A DNA stretch of 44,027 nucleotides from Lachnospiraceae bacterium (GCA_009774395.1 VSNQ01000009.1:21170-65196); one strand, 5' to 3'. Positions 23,047-32,123 are shown, counted from the first letter of the stretch. Numbers and translations: made by a program. The notes: generated from the sequence alone by a model not told the origin.

Positions 23047-23724
23047 TTATCCAAGATTGGTTGGTAAAATTCCAGTTAAAGCATATGTTTCGTTTTTATC
23101 AATCCGTTTTCGTATCTGTTCCATACGGCGGTCAAGCTGACTGATAATATCTGAACAGTACCGCAATTCTTCCGATATACTTTCTGCATTTTCGATATTT
23201 TTTTTATATTTCAGCTTATGCTCCAAACTTGCCCAAAAATCCATTGCAATAGTCCGAAACTGAACTTCCACACGCATATGTTTCTTTTCATTTGTTAAAA
23301 ATATTGGAATATCTAATATTACATGAAGGCTGCGATATCCGTTAGGTTTTGGATGTGCGATATAGTCTTTCTTTTTCACCAACACAATATCATCCTGCGC
23401 CACCAGACAATCCACCAACATATAGATATCCTCCGTAAACGAACATATCACGCGAATACCTGCAATATCATTTAAACATTTTTCAATATTTTCCACCGAG
23501 TGCGCAAGCCCATTTCTATCCAGTTTTCCGAAAATACTCTCTGGCGATTTCAGTCTGCTTTTTATAGACTCAAACGGATTCCTGCTATGCAATAAAGAAA
23601 GTTCCTTGTTTAGTACCTCAAGTTTTGTCTGTACTTCCAGCATGGCGCATTCATACTCCATCATTAAATCCCGAAACCGCGTTAAATGCTCCATGCTTAA
23701 TGTATACTCTGTTCTGTTATCCAT
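23047..23724 (-). CDS. Small alarmone synthetase (RelQ-type (p)ppGpp synthetase)
   Basis: A 225-residue RelA/SpoT synthetase domain without hydrolase or regulatory domains. It has a helical N-terminus, then RLKSPESIFGKL (substrate-binding basic motif, about 57-68), GIRVICSFTEDIY, HPKPNGYRSLHVI (about 124-136), and VEVQFRT with ASLEHKLKYKK. The catalytic and GTP-binding motifs are intact, so it should make (p)ppGpp from ATP and GDP/GTP. RelQ versus RelP cannot be settled by eye. AUG follows GGAGG. An inverted repeat CGACCT/AGGTCG lies in its leader, with a TATAAT box (23765-23770) just upstream. The EAL gene follows 90 bp downstream. Confidence 0.92.
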   Translation of the reverse strand: MDNRTEYTLSMEHLTRFRDLMMEYECAMLEVQTKLEVLNKELSLLHSRNPFESIKSRLKSPESIFGKLDRNGLAHSVENIEKCLNDIAGIRVICSFTEDIYMLVDCLVAQDDIVLVKKKDYIAHPKPNGYRSLHVILDIPIFLTNEKKHMRVEVQFRTIAMDFWASLEHKLKYKKNIENAESISEELRYCSDIISQLDRRMEQIRKRIDKNETYALTGILPTNLG

Positions 23725-23939
23725 CTCGAACCTCCATTCGACCTTTTATTACTTTAATAGGTCGATTATATCTTAATTATGTGAATATTCCGTGTACGGA
23801 TTCTTAATTGTTTGACAAATTCCCTTAGATTTTTCTTAATTTTTTCGTAATTTATACTAGTAAAACCCCATTAAATACCTTAATATTTGCCTAAAATGCC
23901 AACTTAAAAAAATCTTTATCTTTATCACTCATGCATATA

Positions 23940-24821
23940 TCACAAAACAATATCCACACTTGCACCCTCCGCAATTGCGGCAGCCGGCACTTCCGCCGTC
24001 TGTTCCACAGGAATATCCGTACCCGCAAGCTGCAGCGATACACCGCGCGCGGAATCGCTCTGTGTACTCTGTACACTAGGGCTGCTGCCATTATTGCTGC
24101 TCCCACTAACGCCCTCCCGCTTTTCCCGTTCCAAACGATTAAACAATGCCTTTAAATACTTCATATCGGCTTCCATTATTTCTTGTAGTTCTTCTGCACG
24201 ATGCTTCTTTTTTAATTGCTCAAGATCTTCTGGTTCCATATCTTTCTGCACAACACACATCATGCCATCCATAAAATCTTCTAGTCCTGCTGCCTCCTCA
24301 AGTTCCTCCATAGACTCTTCCATTAAGGACTCAAGTTCCTGCATCATTTTCTCTAATTCTTCTTGGGTTAATCCTGTTTCCTCCTGCTGTTCTTTCTCTG
24401 CATGCTCGGATTCCGAAGTTTCCTCCTCTTCTAGTTCCAAAATATAAACGCCGCTCTGCGCAGCACGTTCTTCCGCTTCCATATTTTTTACACGCTTTTT
24501 GGCTATTCGCTCCATTTTCCTAGCATGGATAATTGCATCTTTCAATTCTTCATCACTATAATCGCTCGATCGCATCTTTTCCTTTAATAATAATGTCACC
24601 CGACGCGCGCTCGACATTGCTGCCCTTGCGGAATTGGCTGTTTTTGACATCACGATTTGATTGGAAATTTTTCTAAAATTATAAGGAAGACGTTTTTTCC
24701 GCACCGTCTTGCTTTTTGGTTTCGATATCGTTATCCTTCCTACAACTTTTCCCTGCGTATCCTTTATCTCTCGTACTGTCTTTGTTTTATTAGAATAATT
24801 ACCGCCGACCCCTATACCCAT
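23940..24821 (-). CDS. Acidic coiled-coil protein of unknown function
   Basis: A 293-residue protein that I do not recognise. The first 70 residues are basic and glycine/serine-rich (MGIGVGGNYSNKT, KPKSKTVRKKRLPYNFRKI). Residues about 75-125 form a charged helix (SDEELKDAIIHARKMERIAKK). Residues about 130-240 are strongly acidic coiled coil (EEETSESEHAEKEQQEE, MMQELESLMEESMEELEE). The C-terminus is low-complexity S/N/G then alanine-rich. It has no signal peptide or membrane helix. ATG follows AAGGGGG. It stands alone 215 bp upstream of the alarmone synthetase gene. Confidence 0.8.
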   Translation of the reverse strand: MGIGVGGNYSNKTKTVREIKDTQGKVVGRITISKPKSKTVRKKRLPYNFRKISNQIVMSKTANSARAAMSSARRVTLLLKEKMRSSDYSDEELKDAIIHARKMERIAKKRVKNMEAEERAAQSGVYILELEEEETSESEHAEKEQQEETGLTQEELEKMMQELESLMEESMEELEEAAGLEDFMDGMMCVVQKDMEPEDLEQLKKKHRAEELQEIMEADMKYLKALFNRLEREKREGVSGSSNNGSSPSVQSTQSDSARGVSLQLAGTDIPVEQTAEVPAAAIAEGASVDIVL

Positions 24822-24999
24822 ATTGATTCCCCCTTATCAAGCGGCAAATGCCATTAAGGAATGATCGTTAACAACTATTGTTGTTTATTATTATATCGGC
24901 ACATTTTGGCAAAACTTTAAATAAGCGCTCTTATATCTCAAGCGCTCTCTTTCATCCGCATTTAAAAACATAAAAAAGAGTTCATACTTTTCTATCACC

Positions 25000-25689
25000 C
25001 TATGCTACATCCCTGCTCTCAACTGTACAGATAACGCTGATAATTGCTGCTGCCGACAAACAAATCAGCACACAGTAAAACGGAAGATTATACATTAATG
25101 TATAGGAACCAATATTTCCTTGTGTAAAGCAGACAATCAACACTCCAGTAATAATTGCTGCCTTTGATGATTTCATCCACAGCCCGACTGGAAGCGCAAG
25201 GAAACCGATGCTAACCATCGCTGCAGAACCTGCTAAAATATCCGCATAAAATTCCCCGCTTTTTAATGGAAGATTTTCCGCCGCAATATGAATATATGGA
25301 CTGGCTGCTGCTAATGTGCCGTAGAAGCAGATTTTGGATAATACCAGTGCAATAAAGTTAAATATCCATACAGATGCTATCTGCGCCAATACCAATTTTC
25401 TGCGGCTGACCGGATACGAAAAAATTAAATTAATTGTTCTGTTTTGATAAGGGCTGACACAAAATCCTGCAATCATAACACTCGTAAACAAGATATACGC
25501 AAGATTTGTAAACATATCCACACAAGGAATCAACATACTTTTTCCATAACTTTGTATGGTTTCCTTCGATTCCATTTCTCCTGCAACCATTAAAACCATA
25601 AGCAAAAGCAATACAGATGTAATAAACGCATACCAAACATATTTTCCAATATTATTTTTCTTCCATTCTAATCGAACTAACTTAAACAT
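25000..25689 (-). CDS. ABC-2 type transporter permease
   Basis: A 229-residue integral membrane protein with about six helices (near 15-35, 55-75, 100-125, 140-165, 170-190, 205-225). It begins MFKLVRLEWKKNNIGKY, the usual opening of BcrB/lantibiotic-immunity permeases. An in-frame ATG 45 bp upstream overlaps the stop of the ATPase gene, but has no ribosome-binding site; GAGGAG serves the start chosen here. It is the second gene of an exporter operon. Its substrate is unknown; peptide antibiotics are typical for the family. Confidence 0.85.
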   Translation of the reverse strand: MFKLVRLEWKKNNIGKYVWYAFITSVLLLLMVLMVAGEMESKETIQSYGKSMLIPCVDMFTNLAYILFTSVMIAGFCVSPYQNRTINLIFSYPVSRRKLVLAQIASVWIFNFIALVLSKICFYGTLAAASPYIHIAAENLPLKSGEFYADILAGSAAMVSIGFLALPVGLWMKSSKAAIITGVLIVCFTQGNIGSYTLMYNLPFYCVLICLSAAAIISVICTVESRDVA

Positions 25690-25723
25690 TTCTTTTTCAT
25701 CTCCTCTTTCTTTCCAAGCATAC

Positions 25724-26644
25724 CTATTTTTCATTTCCCAATTCTTGTGTTAACTTTAAGAAATAATCCTCCAAACTTTCCGCTTTCTGTCCTATCGAGT
25801 GAAGTTCTACTTGATGCAATACCAGCGTTTTGGATAATTCCTGTATGTTCATACGCGTATCGTAAATACGGATATTTTGCTCATCCACGATTTTAAACCG
25901 CTCTAACCCCATTTCTGCCAGTATATATGCCGCCTTCTGCGTATCGCCTACACTAAGCGCAATATATTCTGTATTCTGCTCAGTAATTTCTTTCATTGCA
26001 ATCTCGTTTTTCATAACACCGTGATGGATAATACCAATCGTATCTGCAATACTTTCCACCTCAGATAAGATATGACTGGATATCATGATTGTTATCCCAT
26101 ATTCCGTGCACAGCCGCCGAAATAAATCCCTTATCTGTTTCATACCGGCAGGGTCTAAGCCGTTTGTCGGTTCATCAAGAATTAATAGTTCCGGCTTGCA
26201 AAGAACCGCACGCGCAATCCCCAAACGCTGTTTCATACCAAGTGAATACTGTTTTACCGGCTTATTCCCCGCATCCGACAGCGAAAGCAGCTCCAATGTC
26301 TGTTCAATATTATTAGGATGATAATATCCCATATATTCGCTGTGCAATTTTAAATTTTCTATACCGCTCATATGTTCATAAAACACTGGAAACTCAATAA
26401 TATTCCCCATTCGTTTGAGCAGATAATATGACTTTGTCGTCAGTATTTCTCCAAAAATTTCAATAGATCCGTCTGTAGGCTTCCAGAGATTTGTAATCAT
26501 TTTCATAATTGTCGTCTTCCCTGCGCCATTTGGCCCCAAAAAGCCGTAGATCGTTCCTTTCTCCACATGGATATCTGCATTTTTCACTAAATCTTTTCCA
26601 TTAATCGTTTTTGTTAAATGATTGGTCTGTAATATATAAGACAT
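25724..26644 (-). CDS. ABC transporter ATP-binding protein (BcrA-like)
   Basis: A 306-residue ATPase. It has Walker A GPNGAGKTT (about 36-44), signature YSLGMKQRLGIARA (about 133-146), Walker B LLILDEPTNGLDPAG and the H-loop MISSHILSEVE. The C-terminal region (about 215-306) is the accessory domain seen in BcrA-type exporters. A longer frame starts 57 bp upstream, but the ATG used here follows the strong AAAGGAGG. It forms an operon with the permease gene 34 bp downstream. A 136-bp repeat ends 37 bp upstream, so the promoter is in or beyond it. Confidence 0.92.
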   Translation of the reverse strand: MSYILQTNHLTKTINGKDLVKNADIHVEKGTIYGFLGPNGAGKTTIMKMITNLWKPTDGSIEIFGEILTTKSYYLLKRMGNIIEFPVFYEHMSGIENLKLHSEYMGYYHPNNIEQTLELLSLSDAGNKPVKQYSLGMKQRLGIARAVLCKPELLILDEPTNGLDPAGMKQIRDLFRRLCTEYGITIMISSHILSEVESIADTIGIIHHGVMKNEIAMKEITEQNTEYIALSVGDTQKAAYILAEMGLERFKIVDEQNIRIYDTRMNIQELSKTLVLHQVELHSIGQKAESLEDYFLKLTQELGNEK

Positions 26645-26680
26645 TGAAACGCCTCCTTTGTTTGTTTTTCTATTTGATAG

Positions 26681-26816
26681 GTAACAGTTCAGATAACCCA
26701 TTGAACTGTTACCTATCCAGCCATTGGAAATCGCTTCGCGATGGGCTGGATACTTCCAACCACTACATTTTATTACGGTCAGCGCAGTAAATGCGCAGAC
26801 CTACCTGAACTGTTAC
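26681..26816 (-). repeat. 136-bp three-hairpin element (copy 3, inverted)
   Basis: It is the reverse orientation of the copies at 12704 and 15027, again exactly 136 bp, ending GTAAC on both sides. All three hairpins are kept. The middle loop reads CGCTTCGCGATG on this strand, matching copy 2. It lies immediately upstream of the ABC exporter operon. Confidence 0.93.
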
Positions 26817-26888
26817 TTTGATAGTTCTATTATAACAGCTTTGCTTTTCAAAACTGTTGACTAAATCTTACGAAATTCTTTCGATAAC

Positions 26889-26946
26889 AAAAAACTGCCG
26901 CTCTAAGGAAAACAGAATCTGATTTCCTTAAAACGACAGCTTTTTT
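26889..26946 (-). terminator. Rho-independent terminator of ugd
   Basis: The stem CTG.CG...AAGGAAA / TTTCCTT...CG.CAG is flanked by A6 on one side and T6 on the other. It starts 31 bp after the ugd stop codon. Confidence 0.85.
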
Positions 26947-26976
26947 CTTATCTACTTCATGCTAAGGGGGCATCTA

Positions 26977-28143
26977 TTAATCCCTGCCAAACAAATCCCT
27001 TGTATATACCTTGTCCTTTACGTCCTTCAAATCCTCTGTAATACGGTTTGCAATAATTATATCACACTCCTGCTTAAAGCTATCCAAATCCCGCGATACC
27101 CTAGATCGGAAGAAACTATTCTCTTTCATCGTTGGCTCGAAAACCACAACCTCAATACCTTTCGCCTTAATACGCTTCATAATTCCTTGAATTGCAGAAT
27201 GCCTGAAATTATCGGAATTTGTTTTCATTGTCAAGCGATAAATTCCAACCTTAGAGGGCTTTCTATCCAATATCATTTTCGCAATATGATCCTTGCGTGT
27301 TGTATTGGATTCCACAATTGCAGAAATTAAGTTGTTCGGCACATCAGCAAAGTTTGCCCGAAGCTGCTTGGTATCCTTTGGCAGACAGTAACCGCCATAG
27401 CCAAAAGAAGGATTATTATAATGTGTCCCAATTCTCGGGTCAAGACAAACGCCTTGAATAATCTGCTGTGTATCCAGCCCACGCACTTCCGCATACGTAT
27501 CCAATTCATTAAAATACGCCACACGCAGCGCTAAATATGTGTTTGCGAATAACTTAATCGCCTCCGCTTCTGTCGATCCGGTAAACAACGTAGGAATCTC
27601 CTCTTTCATTGCTCCTTCTTTTAAAAGATTGGCAAAAATCTCCGCACGTTTGGACTGCTCCCCTACAATAATCCGTGAAGGATATAAATTGTCATACAAT
27701 GCCTTCCCCTCGCGCAAAAATTCTGGAGAAAATACAATATTATCCACACCGTAACGCTTCTTTAATTTCTTGGTATATCCAACTGGAACTGTGGATTTAA
27801 TAATCATTACAGCTTCTTTATTCACTGTCAAAACAAGGTCAATCACCTTTTCAATGGAACTGGTGTCAAAATAATTCATATCTGGATCATAATTTGTCGG
27901 CGTTGCAATAATAATATACTCTGCGCCTTGATATGCCTCGGCACCGTCTGTTGTTGCCCGCAGGTTCAATTCTTTTTTTTGCAGATATTCTTCAATTTCC
28001 TTATCGACAATAGGAGAACGCCTGTTATTAATCATATCTGCTTTCTCTTGAAAAATATCGACAGCAACGACTTCATTATGCTGCGCCAAAAGTATCGCAT
28101 TCGACAATCCTACATATCCAATTCCTGCAACTGCTATTTTCAT
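26977..28143 (-). CDS. ugd: UDP-glucose 6-dehydrogenase
   Basis: A 388-residue NAD-dependent enzyme that oxidises UDP-glucose to UDP-glucuronate for polysaccharide synthesis. The N-terminal Rossmann motif is AVAGIGYVGLSNA (about 4-16). Family motifs are IIKSTVPVGYT (about 122), FSPEFLREG (about 143) and the catalytic cysteine in GYGGYCLPKDTKQL (about 249-262). A GDP-mannose dehydrogenase is possible but less likely by these motifs. The start chosen is MKIAVAG after AAAGGAAC; a longer frame begins 48 bp upstream without support. It is monocistronic, with no other capsule genes nearby. Confidence 0.93.
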   Translation of the reverse strand: MKIAVAGIGYVGLSNAILLAQHNEVVAVDIFQEKADMINNRRSPIVDKEIEEYLQKKELNLRATTDGAEAYQGAEYIIIATPTNYDPDMNYFDTSSIEKVIDLVLTVNKEAVMIIKSTVPVGYTKKLKKRYGVDNIVFSPEFLREGKALYDNLYPSRIIVGEQSKRAEIFANLLKEGAMKEEIPTLFTGSTEAEAIKLFANTYLALRVAYFNELDTYAEVRGLDTQQIIQGVCLDPRIGTHYNNPSFGYGGYCLPKDTKQLRANFADVPNNLISAIVESNTTRKDHIAKMILDRKPSKVGIYRLTMKTNSDNFRHSAIQGIMKRIKAKGIEVVVFEPTMKENSFFRSRVSRDLDSFKQECDIIIANRITEDLKDVKDKVYTRDLFGRD

Positions 28144-28270
28144 ATTCTTTTCTGTTCCTTTCTTTATATAATGAATCTTCCGAATTGTCATATCCCTTAT
28201 GTTTTGTTTGATTACAAATATGACAATTTGCAGTATTGATATTTTTCCTACTCTTTATTCAGTATTTTCC

Positions 28271-28299
28271 ATTTTACCCGAAATAAATACAAAAAGCAA
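28271..28299 (-). promoter_or_regulatory. Predicted sigma-A promoter of ugd
   Basis: Minus strand: TTGCTT, 17-bp spacer, TAAAAT, about 127 bp before the ugd start codon. The leader in between is AT-rich and unremarkable. Confidence 0.45.
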
Positions 28300-28380
28300 T
28301 GCTTCTATCAATAAAAATCCAGTATAGTGTATTACTTCTATACCTAAAAGTCTAAACCAATATATTACTTCTACACATAA

Positions 28381-28428
28381 AAAATCTGGCGCAATGTAGG
28401 CACTCCATACATTACACCAGATTTTTTA
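28381..28428 (-). terminator. Rho-independent terminator of the DUF4253 gene
   Basis: The stem AATCTGG..AATGTA / TACATT..CCAGATT has A and T runs on either side, 13 bp after the stop codon. It can work in both directions. Confidence 0.85.
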
Positions 28429-28441
28429 CTTTAAAGTATAT

Positions 28442-29260
28442 TTAATCCCACCAAAAAAACCATGTTTTCATATGTGACAGCATTGCCGCAAGATTTCCAA
28501 CCGTTTCAACGCCTTGATCCACAATGTCCGTACAAAATACATACTGCTCCTTTGCAAGATCCAATGCCTTATCTGCCTCCACTGGCTCTGGAACTATAAA
28601 TTCCAGTATATCGCTTGTAACAGCAGCCGGTGCTGCCTGATACATTTCATACCAATATTTTGATACTGCCATTAAATCTAAGGTATCCGGACACTCATTC
28701 CAACCGCCAAACGGCAGATAAGCAAATACCTCCCACGGATTCTTTACAGGGATTTCTGCCAAAATCAAAGGTACTGTTTTCCCGCTGTCACCAATTGCCA
28801 TAAAACCGCCGCCTTCTGCGTCTTCTGGAATCTCATCTGCCAACTCCGTTTCACTTAGGAAATACGCGTCCCATTCTTCTTCATCTCGTTCACTATCTTC
28901 GTCTTCCTCATCATATGAATAATACTCTTTCCTATAATTCTCCAATACTTCTTTGCCGGATTCTAATGCAGTATTCAACATATTTTTGCGGTATTGCGCG
29001 ATGTGCTCCGCATTAAAAGCAAGCAGCTCCTCCCCTTCCTCTTCAGAATCCGCATTCATCACCAAGCATCCCCACAGGCGATCATCTACCACTACCATCA
29101 TGGGGACAAAACCTTCTTTCTTTCCCCGCTCCTGCGCTTTATAGTAAGCTTCTAAAACCATTTTATCTGAATCCATTGCAGGGAAATACTGGCAGGGACA
29201 ATCCAAATACTTTATCATCGCCTCCGCAAGTTCTTTTTCATTTATATTATTATCTATCAT
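28442..29260 (-). CDS. DUF4253-domain protein
   Basis: A 272-residue soluble protein. The C-terminal DUF4253 domain (about 165-272) has PFGGWNECP, VSKYWYEMYQAAPAAVT and YVFCTDIVDQG, and ends in TWFFWWD, the family hallmark. The N-terminal part (about 1-110) is a separate unassigned region, and an acidic linker (EEDEDSERDEEEW) joins them. No activity is established for the family. ATG is preceded by a hairpin repeat that carries AGGGG, the same block as in front of the PHP-HAD gene. Confidence 0.85.
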   Translation of the reverse strand: MIDNNINEKELAEAMIKYLDCPCQYFPAMDSDKMVLEAYYKAQERGKKEGFVPMMVVVDDRLWGCLVMNADSEEEGEELLAFNAEHIAQYRKNMLNTALESGKEVLENYRKEYYSYDEEDEDSERDEEEWDAYFLSETELADEIPEDAEGGGFMAIGDSGKTVPLILAEIPVKNPWEVFAYLPFGGWNECPDTLDLMAVSKYWYEMYQAAPAAVTSDILEFIVPEPVEADKALDLAKEQYVFCTDIVDQGVETVGNLAAMLSHMKTWFFWWD

Positions 29261-29297
29261 ATTTCATACCCCTTGCGTGCCCTGCACGCATATCAAT
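29258..29297 (-). repeat. Hairpin repeat carrying a ribosome-binding site (copy 2)
   Basis: Minus strand: ATTGATAT, the hairpin GCGTGC-AGG-GCACGC, then AAGGGGTATGAAAT and the ATG of the DUF4253 gene. It aligns almost base for base with 10521-10560 despite the unrelated downstream gene. Confidence 0.75.
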
Positions 29298-29323
29298 CGT
29301 TTATTGCAAGTACCAATTCCTAT

Positions 29324-30355
29324 TTATCTTTTCCTTGTTGATTCCTGCACAACTAATTCCGCATCATATTTAATATGTTGATGTTGTTTTTTCCCCGAAA
29401 TTATATCAAACAACAATTTGGTTGTATCTTTCGCCATATCCTCTATGGGCTGGCGCATTGTTGTAAGACTGGGACACATATAATTCACCATATCAATTCC
29501 GTCATAACCTGCCAAAGAAATATCGCCTGGTATTTTGTACCCGGCTTCATAGAGTGCCCTTGCTGCCCCAATCGCCAAAGCATCGGCTACTGCATAGAGC
29601 GCCGTAAATTCCTCTCCCCGTTCCAATAATGCCTTTGTTGTCAAATATCCATTACTCATCGAAAAGTGACCAATTGCATTATCTGTCTGGCAGATTAAAT
29701 TGGTATTCACTGCAATTCCATGTGCTTGCAGCGCATCAACATACCCTTCCAACCGTAGCCTGCCAATACTTTCTTCCGTAGCTTCTGCTACAACAATCGC
29801 AATTTTCTTATGGCCAAGACCGATAAGGTAATCCACCATTCTGGCGCTTTCCTTTCTATCGTCCACGCCGATACTTGAATAACAATCCTTGCTGATGTTT
29901 TCAGGAATAGAGCCTGCTGTACTAAACACAAACGGCACTGTAAGCATTTTCAGTTTTTCCTCTGAGTGAGAAAACAGCCCTCCAAGGAAAATAATTCCTC
30001 GTAGGCGCTTTTCTTTTACAACTTTTAATGCCACATCCACCTCGTTCTCATCCGCCTCAATATGCGAAAGTTCCATTGCGTAATGTCTTTTCTTGCATTC
30101 ACCCTCTACCACTTTAATCATATTGGTAAAGAACGGATTGGAAATCCCCTTAACCAACACCGCAATTGCCTTGGCATCAACACGTTTTAAATTTCTTGCG
30201 CTGTTGTTTGGGATATATCCATATTCCTGAATCGCATTCAAAATTTTTTGTTTGGTTTCTGGATTAATATCAGGGTGGTTATTGATGGCTCTTGATACCG
30301 TGCTGACACCCACACCACATATTTTTGCTATATCCTTGATTGTCGGCTCGAACAC
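29324..30355 (-). CDS. LacI-family transcriptional regulator (maltodextrin-type)
   Basis: A 343-residue repressor. Its N-terminal helix-turn-helix is TIKDIAKICGVGVSTVSRAI (about 5-24), with the hinge NNSARNLKR. The periplasmic-binding-like sugar domain (about 60-343) has the usual AIAVLVKGISNPFF and SLAGYDGIDM. It uses a GTG start with AAAGGAG six bases away. It follows malQ by 66 bp on the same strand and is probably co-transcribed, so it likely controls malQ in response to a maltodextrin signal. The 31991-32013 site upstream of malQ is its likely operator. Confidence 0.93.
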   Translation of the reverse strand: MFEPTIKDIAKICGVGVSTVSRAINNHPDINPETKQKILNAIQEYGYIPNNSARNLKRVDAKAIAVLVKGISNPFFTNMIKVVEGECKKRHYAMELSHIEADENEVDVALKVVKEKRLRGIIFLGGLFSHSEEKLKMLTVPFVFSTAGSIPENISKDCYSSIGVDDRKESARMVDYLIGLGHKKIAIVVAEATEESIGRLRLEGYVDALQAHGIAVNTNLICQTDNAIGHFSMSNGYLTTKALLERGEEFTALYAVADALAIGAARALYEAGYKIPGDISLAGYDGIDMVNYMCPSLTTMRQPIEDMAKDTTKLLFDIISGKKQHQHIKYDAELVVQESTRKR

Positions 30356-30421
30356 TTTAATCTCCTTTTACACCATATAAAGCTTCAATCTATCTTATCC
30401 TCATCCATTTTCTTTTGCTTT

Positions 30422-31954
30422 TTAATTATCTTCCTTTTTCGCGCCTAGCTTTTTTCCTTTCTTACCCTTTGCTACTCTATGTACTCTGCCATAAATCTGT
30501 GCCAACTCTAACATATGAACGCTCAGTTCCTGTGTACATACATCCTTCTCCATACGCCATTCCCAGTTTCCACCAAGTGTAGATGGGGTATTTATTCTCG
30601 CCTCGTGCCCAAGCTCCAAATAATCCTGCATTGGAATCACTGCGGTATCCGCAACGCTGGCAAGCGCTGTTCTTACAAGACTCGGACAAATATCTGCATT
30701 GCGTTTAATCCCAAGATACTTTTTCGCAAATGCCAGATCTTTCCTGCTCATAGCTGGATACCAGCCAATTACGGTATCATTGTCATGTGTTCCTGTATAC
30801 ACAACACAGTTTGTTGAATAATTATGCGGCAGATAGTCATTTTCCTCCCGCGAATCAAACGCAAACTGCAGTATTTTCATTCCTGGATATCCTGTTTTCT
30901 TTACCAACTTTAATACGCTTGGTGTTAAGAAACCCAAATCCTCCGCAATAACAGCCTGATTTCCAAGTTCCTTCTTCATTACCTCGAACAACTTGTAGCC
31001 TGGGCCCTTTTTCCATTCACCATTCTCTGCTGTTTCGTCACCATATGGTATTGACCAATATTCATCAAAACCCCTGAAATGATCGATCCGCACAATATCA
31101 TATATTTTAAAACAGAACGCTAGGCGGCGCATCCACCATGCAAAATTTGTTTCTTCGTGATACTCCCATTTATACAGCGGATTTCCCCAAAGCTGACCTG
31201 TCGCAGAAAAAGCATCAGGCGGACAGCCTGCCACTGCAATGGGCACATTCTCTTCATCTAACTGGAATAATTCCGGATTTGCCCATGTATCTGCACTGTC
31301 AAATGCCACGTAAATAGGAATATCTCCAATAATCTGAATCCCTTTCTCATTGGCATATGCTTTCAATGCTTCCCACTGTGTAGCAAATAAAAACTGCTGA
31401 TAACTATAAAAAGTAATCTCATTATCCAGTCGGTTTCCGTACTCCTCCATTGCCTGCGGTCTGCGCAGCCGAATATCCTCGTCCCATTCAATCCAAGAAA
31501 TACCGCCAACAGAATCTTTGATTGCCATATACATTGCATAATCTCTAAGCCATTGTTTATTTTCCTCAACAAAATTTAGGAAATCCTGATTCTCACGAAT
31601 ATTGGAACGCTCAAATGCTGTCCGAAGAAGCTGGAATCTTGTATTATATATTTTCTCATATTCCACTTTACTGGAATCGTTTCCGTAATCGACTGCTTCA
31701 CACTCTTCCTCAGTCAGCAGCCCCGCTTCAATCAAATTATCAAGGCTAATATAATACGGACTGCCTGCAAATGTAGAGAACGACTGATATGGCGAATCCC
31801 CATATCCCGTTGGCCCAAGCGGCAGAATCTGCCAAAGCGACTGCCCAGACGCTGCCAGAAAATCTACAAAATCATATGCCTCCTTTGAAAATCCCCCAAT
31901 TCCAAACCTAGAAGGCAGGCTTGCTATCGGCATTAAAACACCACATCTTCTCAT
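30422..31954 (-). CDS. malQ: 4-alpha-glucanotransferase (amylomaltase)
   Basis: A 510-residue GH77 enzyme that transfers alpha-1,4-glucan segments between malto-oligosaccharides, releasing glucose. It has SLPSRFGIGGF near the N-terminus, PLGPTGYGDSPYQ, nucleophile D in RIDHFRGFDEYW, acid/base E in VIAEDLG, and GTHDNDT. Length is normal for bacterial MalQ. The frame extends far upstream, but AAAGGAG stands before the ATG chosen, and the promoter and operator (32025-32053, 31991-32013) lie inside the longer frame, so the long start is wrong. The LacI gene follows. With glgP it forms the cytoplasmic glucan-degradation route. Confidence 0.96.
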   Translation of the reverse strand: MRRCGVLMPIASLPSRFGIGGFSKEAYDFVDFLAASGQSLWQILPLGPTGYGDSPYQSFSTFAGSPYYISLDNLIEAGLLTEEECEAVDYGNDSSKVEYEKIYNTRFQLLRTAFERSNIRENQDFLNFVEENKQWLRDYAMYMAIKDSVGGISWIEWDEDIRLRRPQAMEEYGNRLDNEITFYSYQQFLFATQWEALKAYANEKGIQIIGDIPIYVAFDSADTWANPELFQLDEENVPIAVAGCPPDAFSATGQLWGNPLYKWEYHEETNFAWWMRRLAFCFKIYDIVRIDHFRGFDEYWSIPYGDETAENGEWKKGPGYKLFEVMKKELGNQAVIAEDLGFLTPSVLKLVKKTGYPGMKILQFAFDSREENDYLPHNYSTNCVVYTGTHDNDTVIGWYPAMSRKDLAFAKKYLGIKRNADICPSLVRTALASVADTAVIPMQDYLELGHEARINTPSTLGGNWEWRMEKDVCTQELSVHMLELAQIYGRVHRVAKGKKGKKLGAKKEDN

Positions 31955-31990
31955 AATACTTGGCTCTCCTTTACTTAAAAACATAATGGT

Positions 31991-32013
31991 ACCGTTTTCG
32001 GTAACGTTTTCAA
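31991..32013 (-). promoter_or_regulatory. cre/LacI-type operator of malQ
   Basis: Minus strand: TTGAAAACGTTACCG (31999-32013) matches the CcpA cre consensus WTGNAANCGNWNNCW at 14 of 15 positions. It is followed by ACCGAAAACGGT (31991-32002), a second half-palindrome. It lies about +5 to +27 from the predicted start. It could bind CcpA or the adjacent LacI-family regulator; the two cannot be separated by eye. Confidence 0.65.
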
Positions 32014-32024
32014 TCAATATGGTA

Positions 32025-32053
32025 ATAATATCATTATGCATCGCGAATTGCAA
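32025..32053 (-). promoter_or_regulatory. Predicted sigma-A promoter of malQ
   Basis: Minus strand: TTGCAA, 17-bp spacer, TATTAT, with the operator directly downstream. Confidence 0.75.
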
Positions 32054-32123
32054 CCCAAATTTAAGTATAATACATATTTTTAGCAAAAAGATGTGAAAAT
32101 GCTCCTGAATTTTGGATATTATT

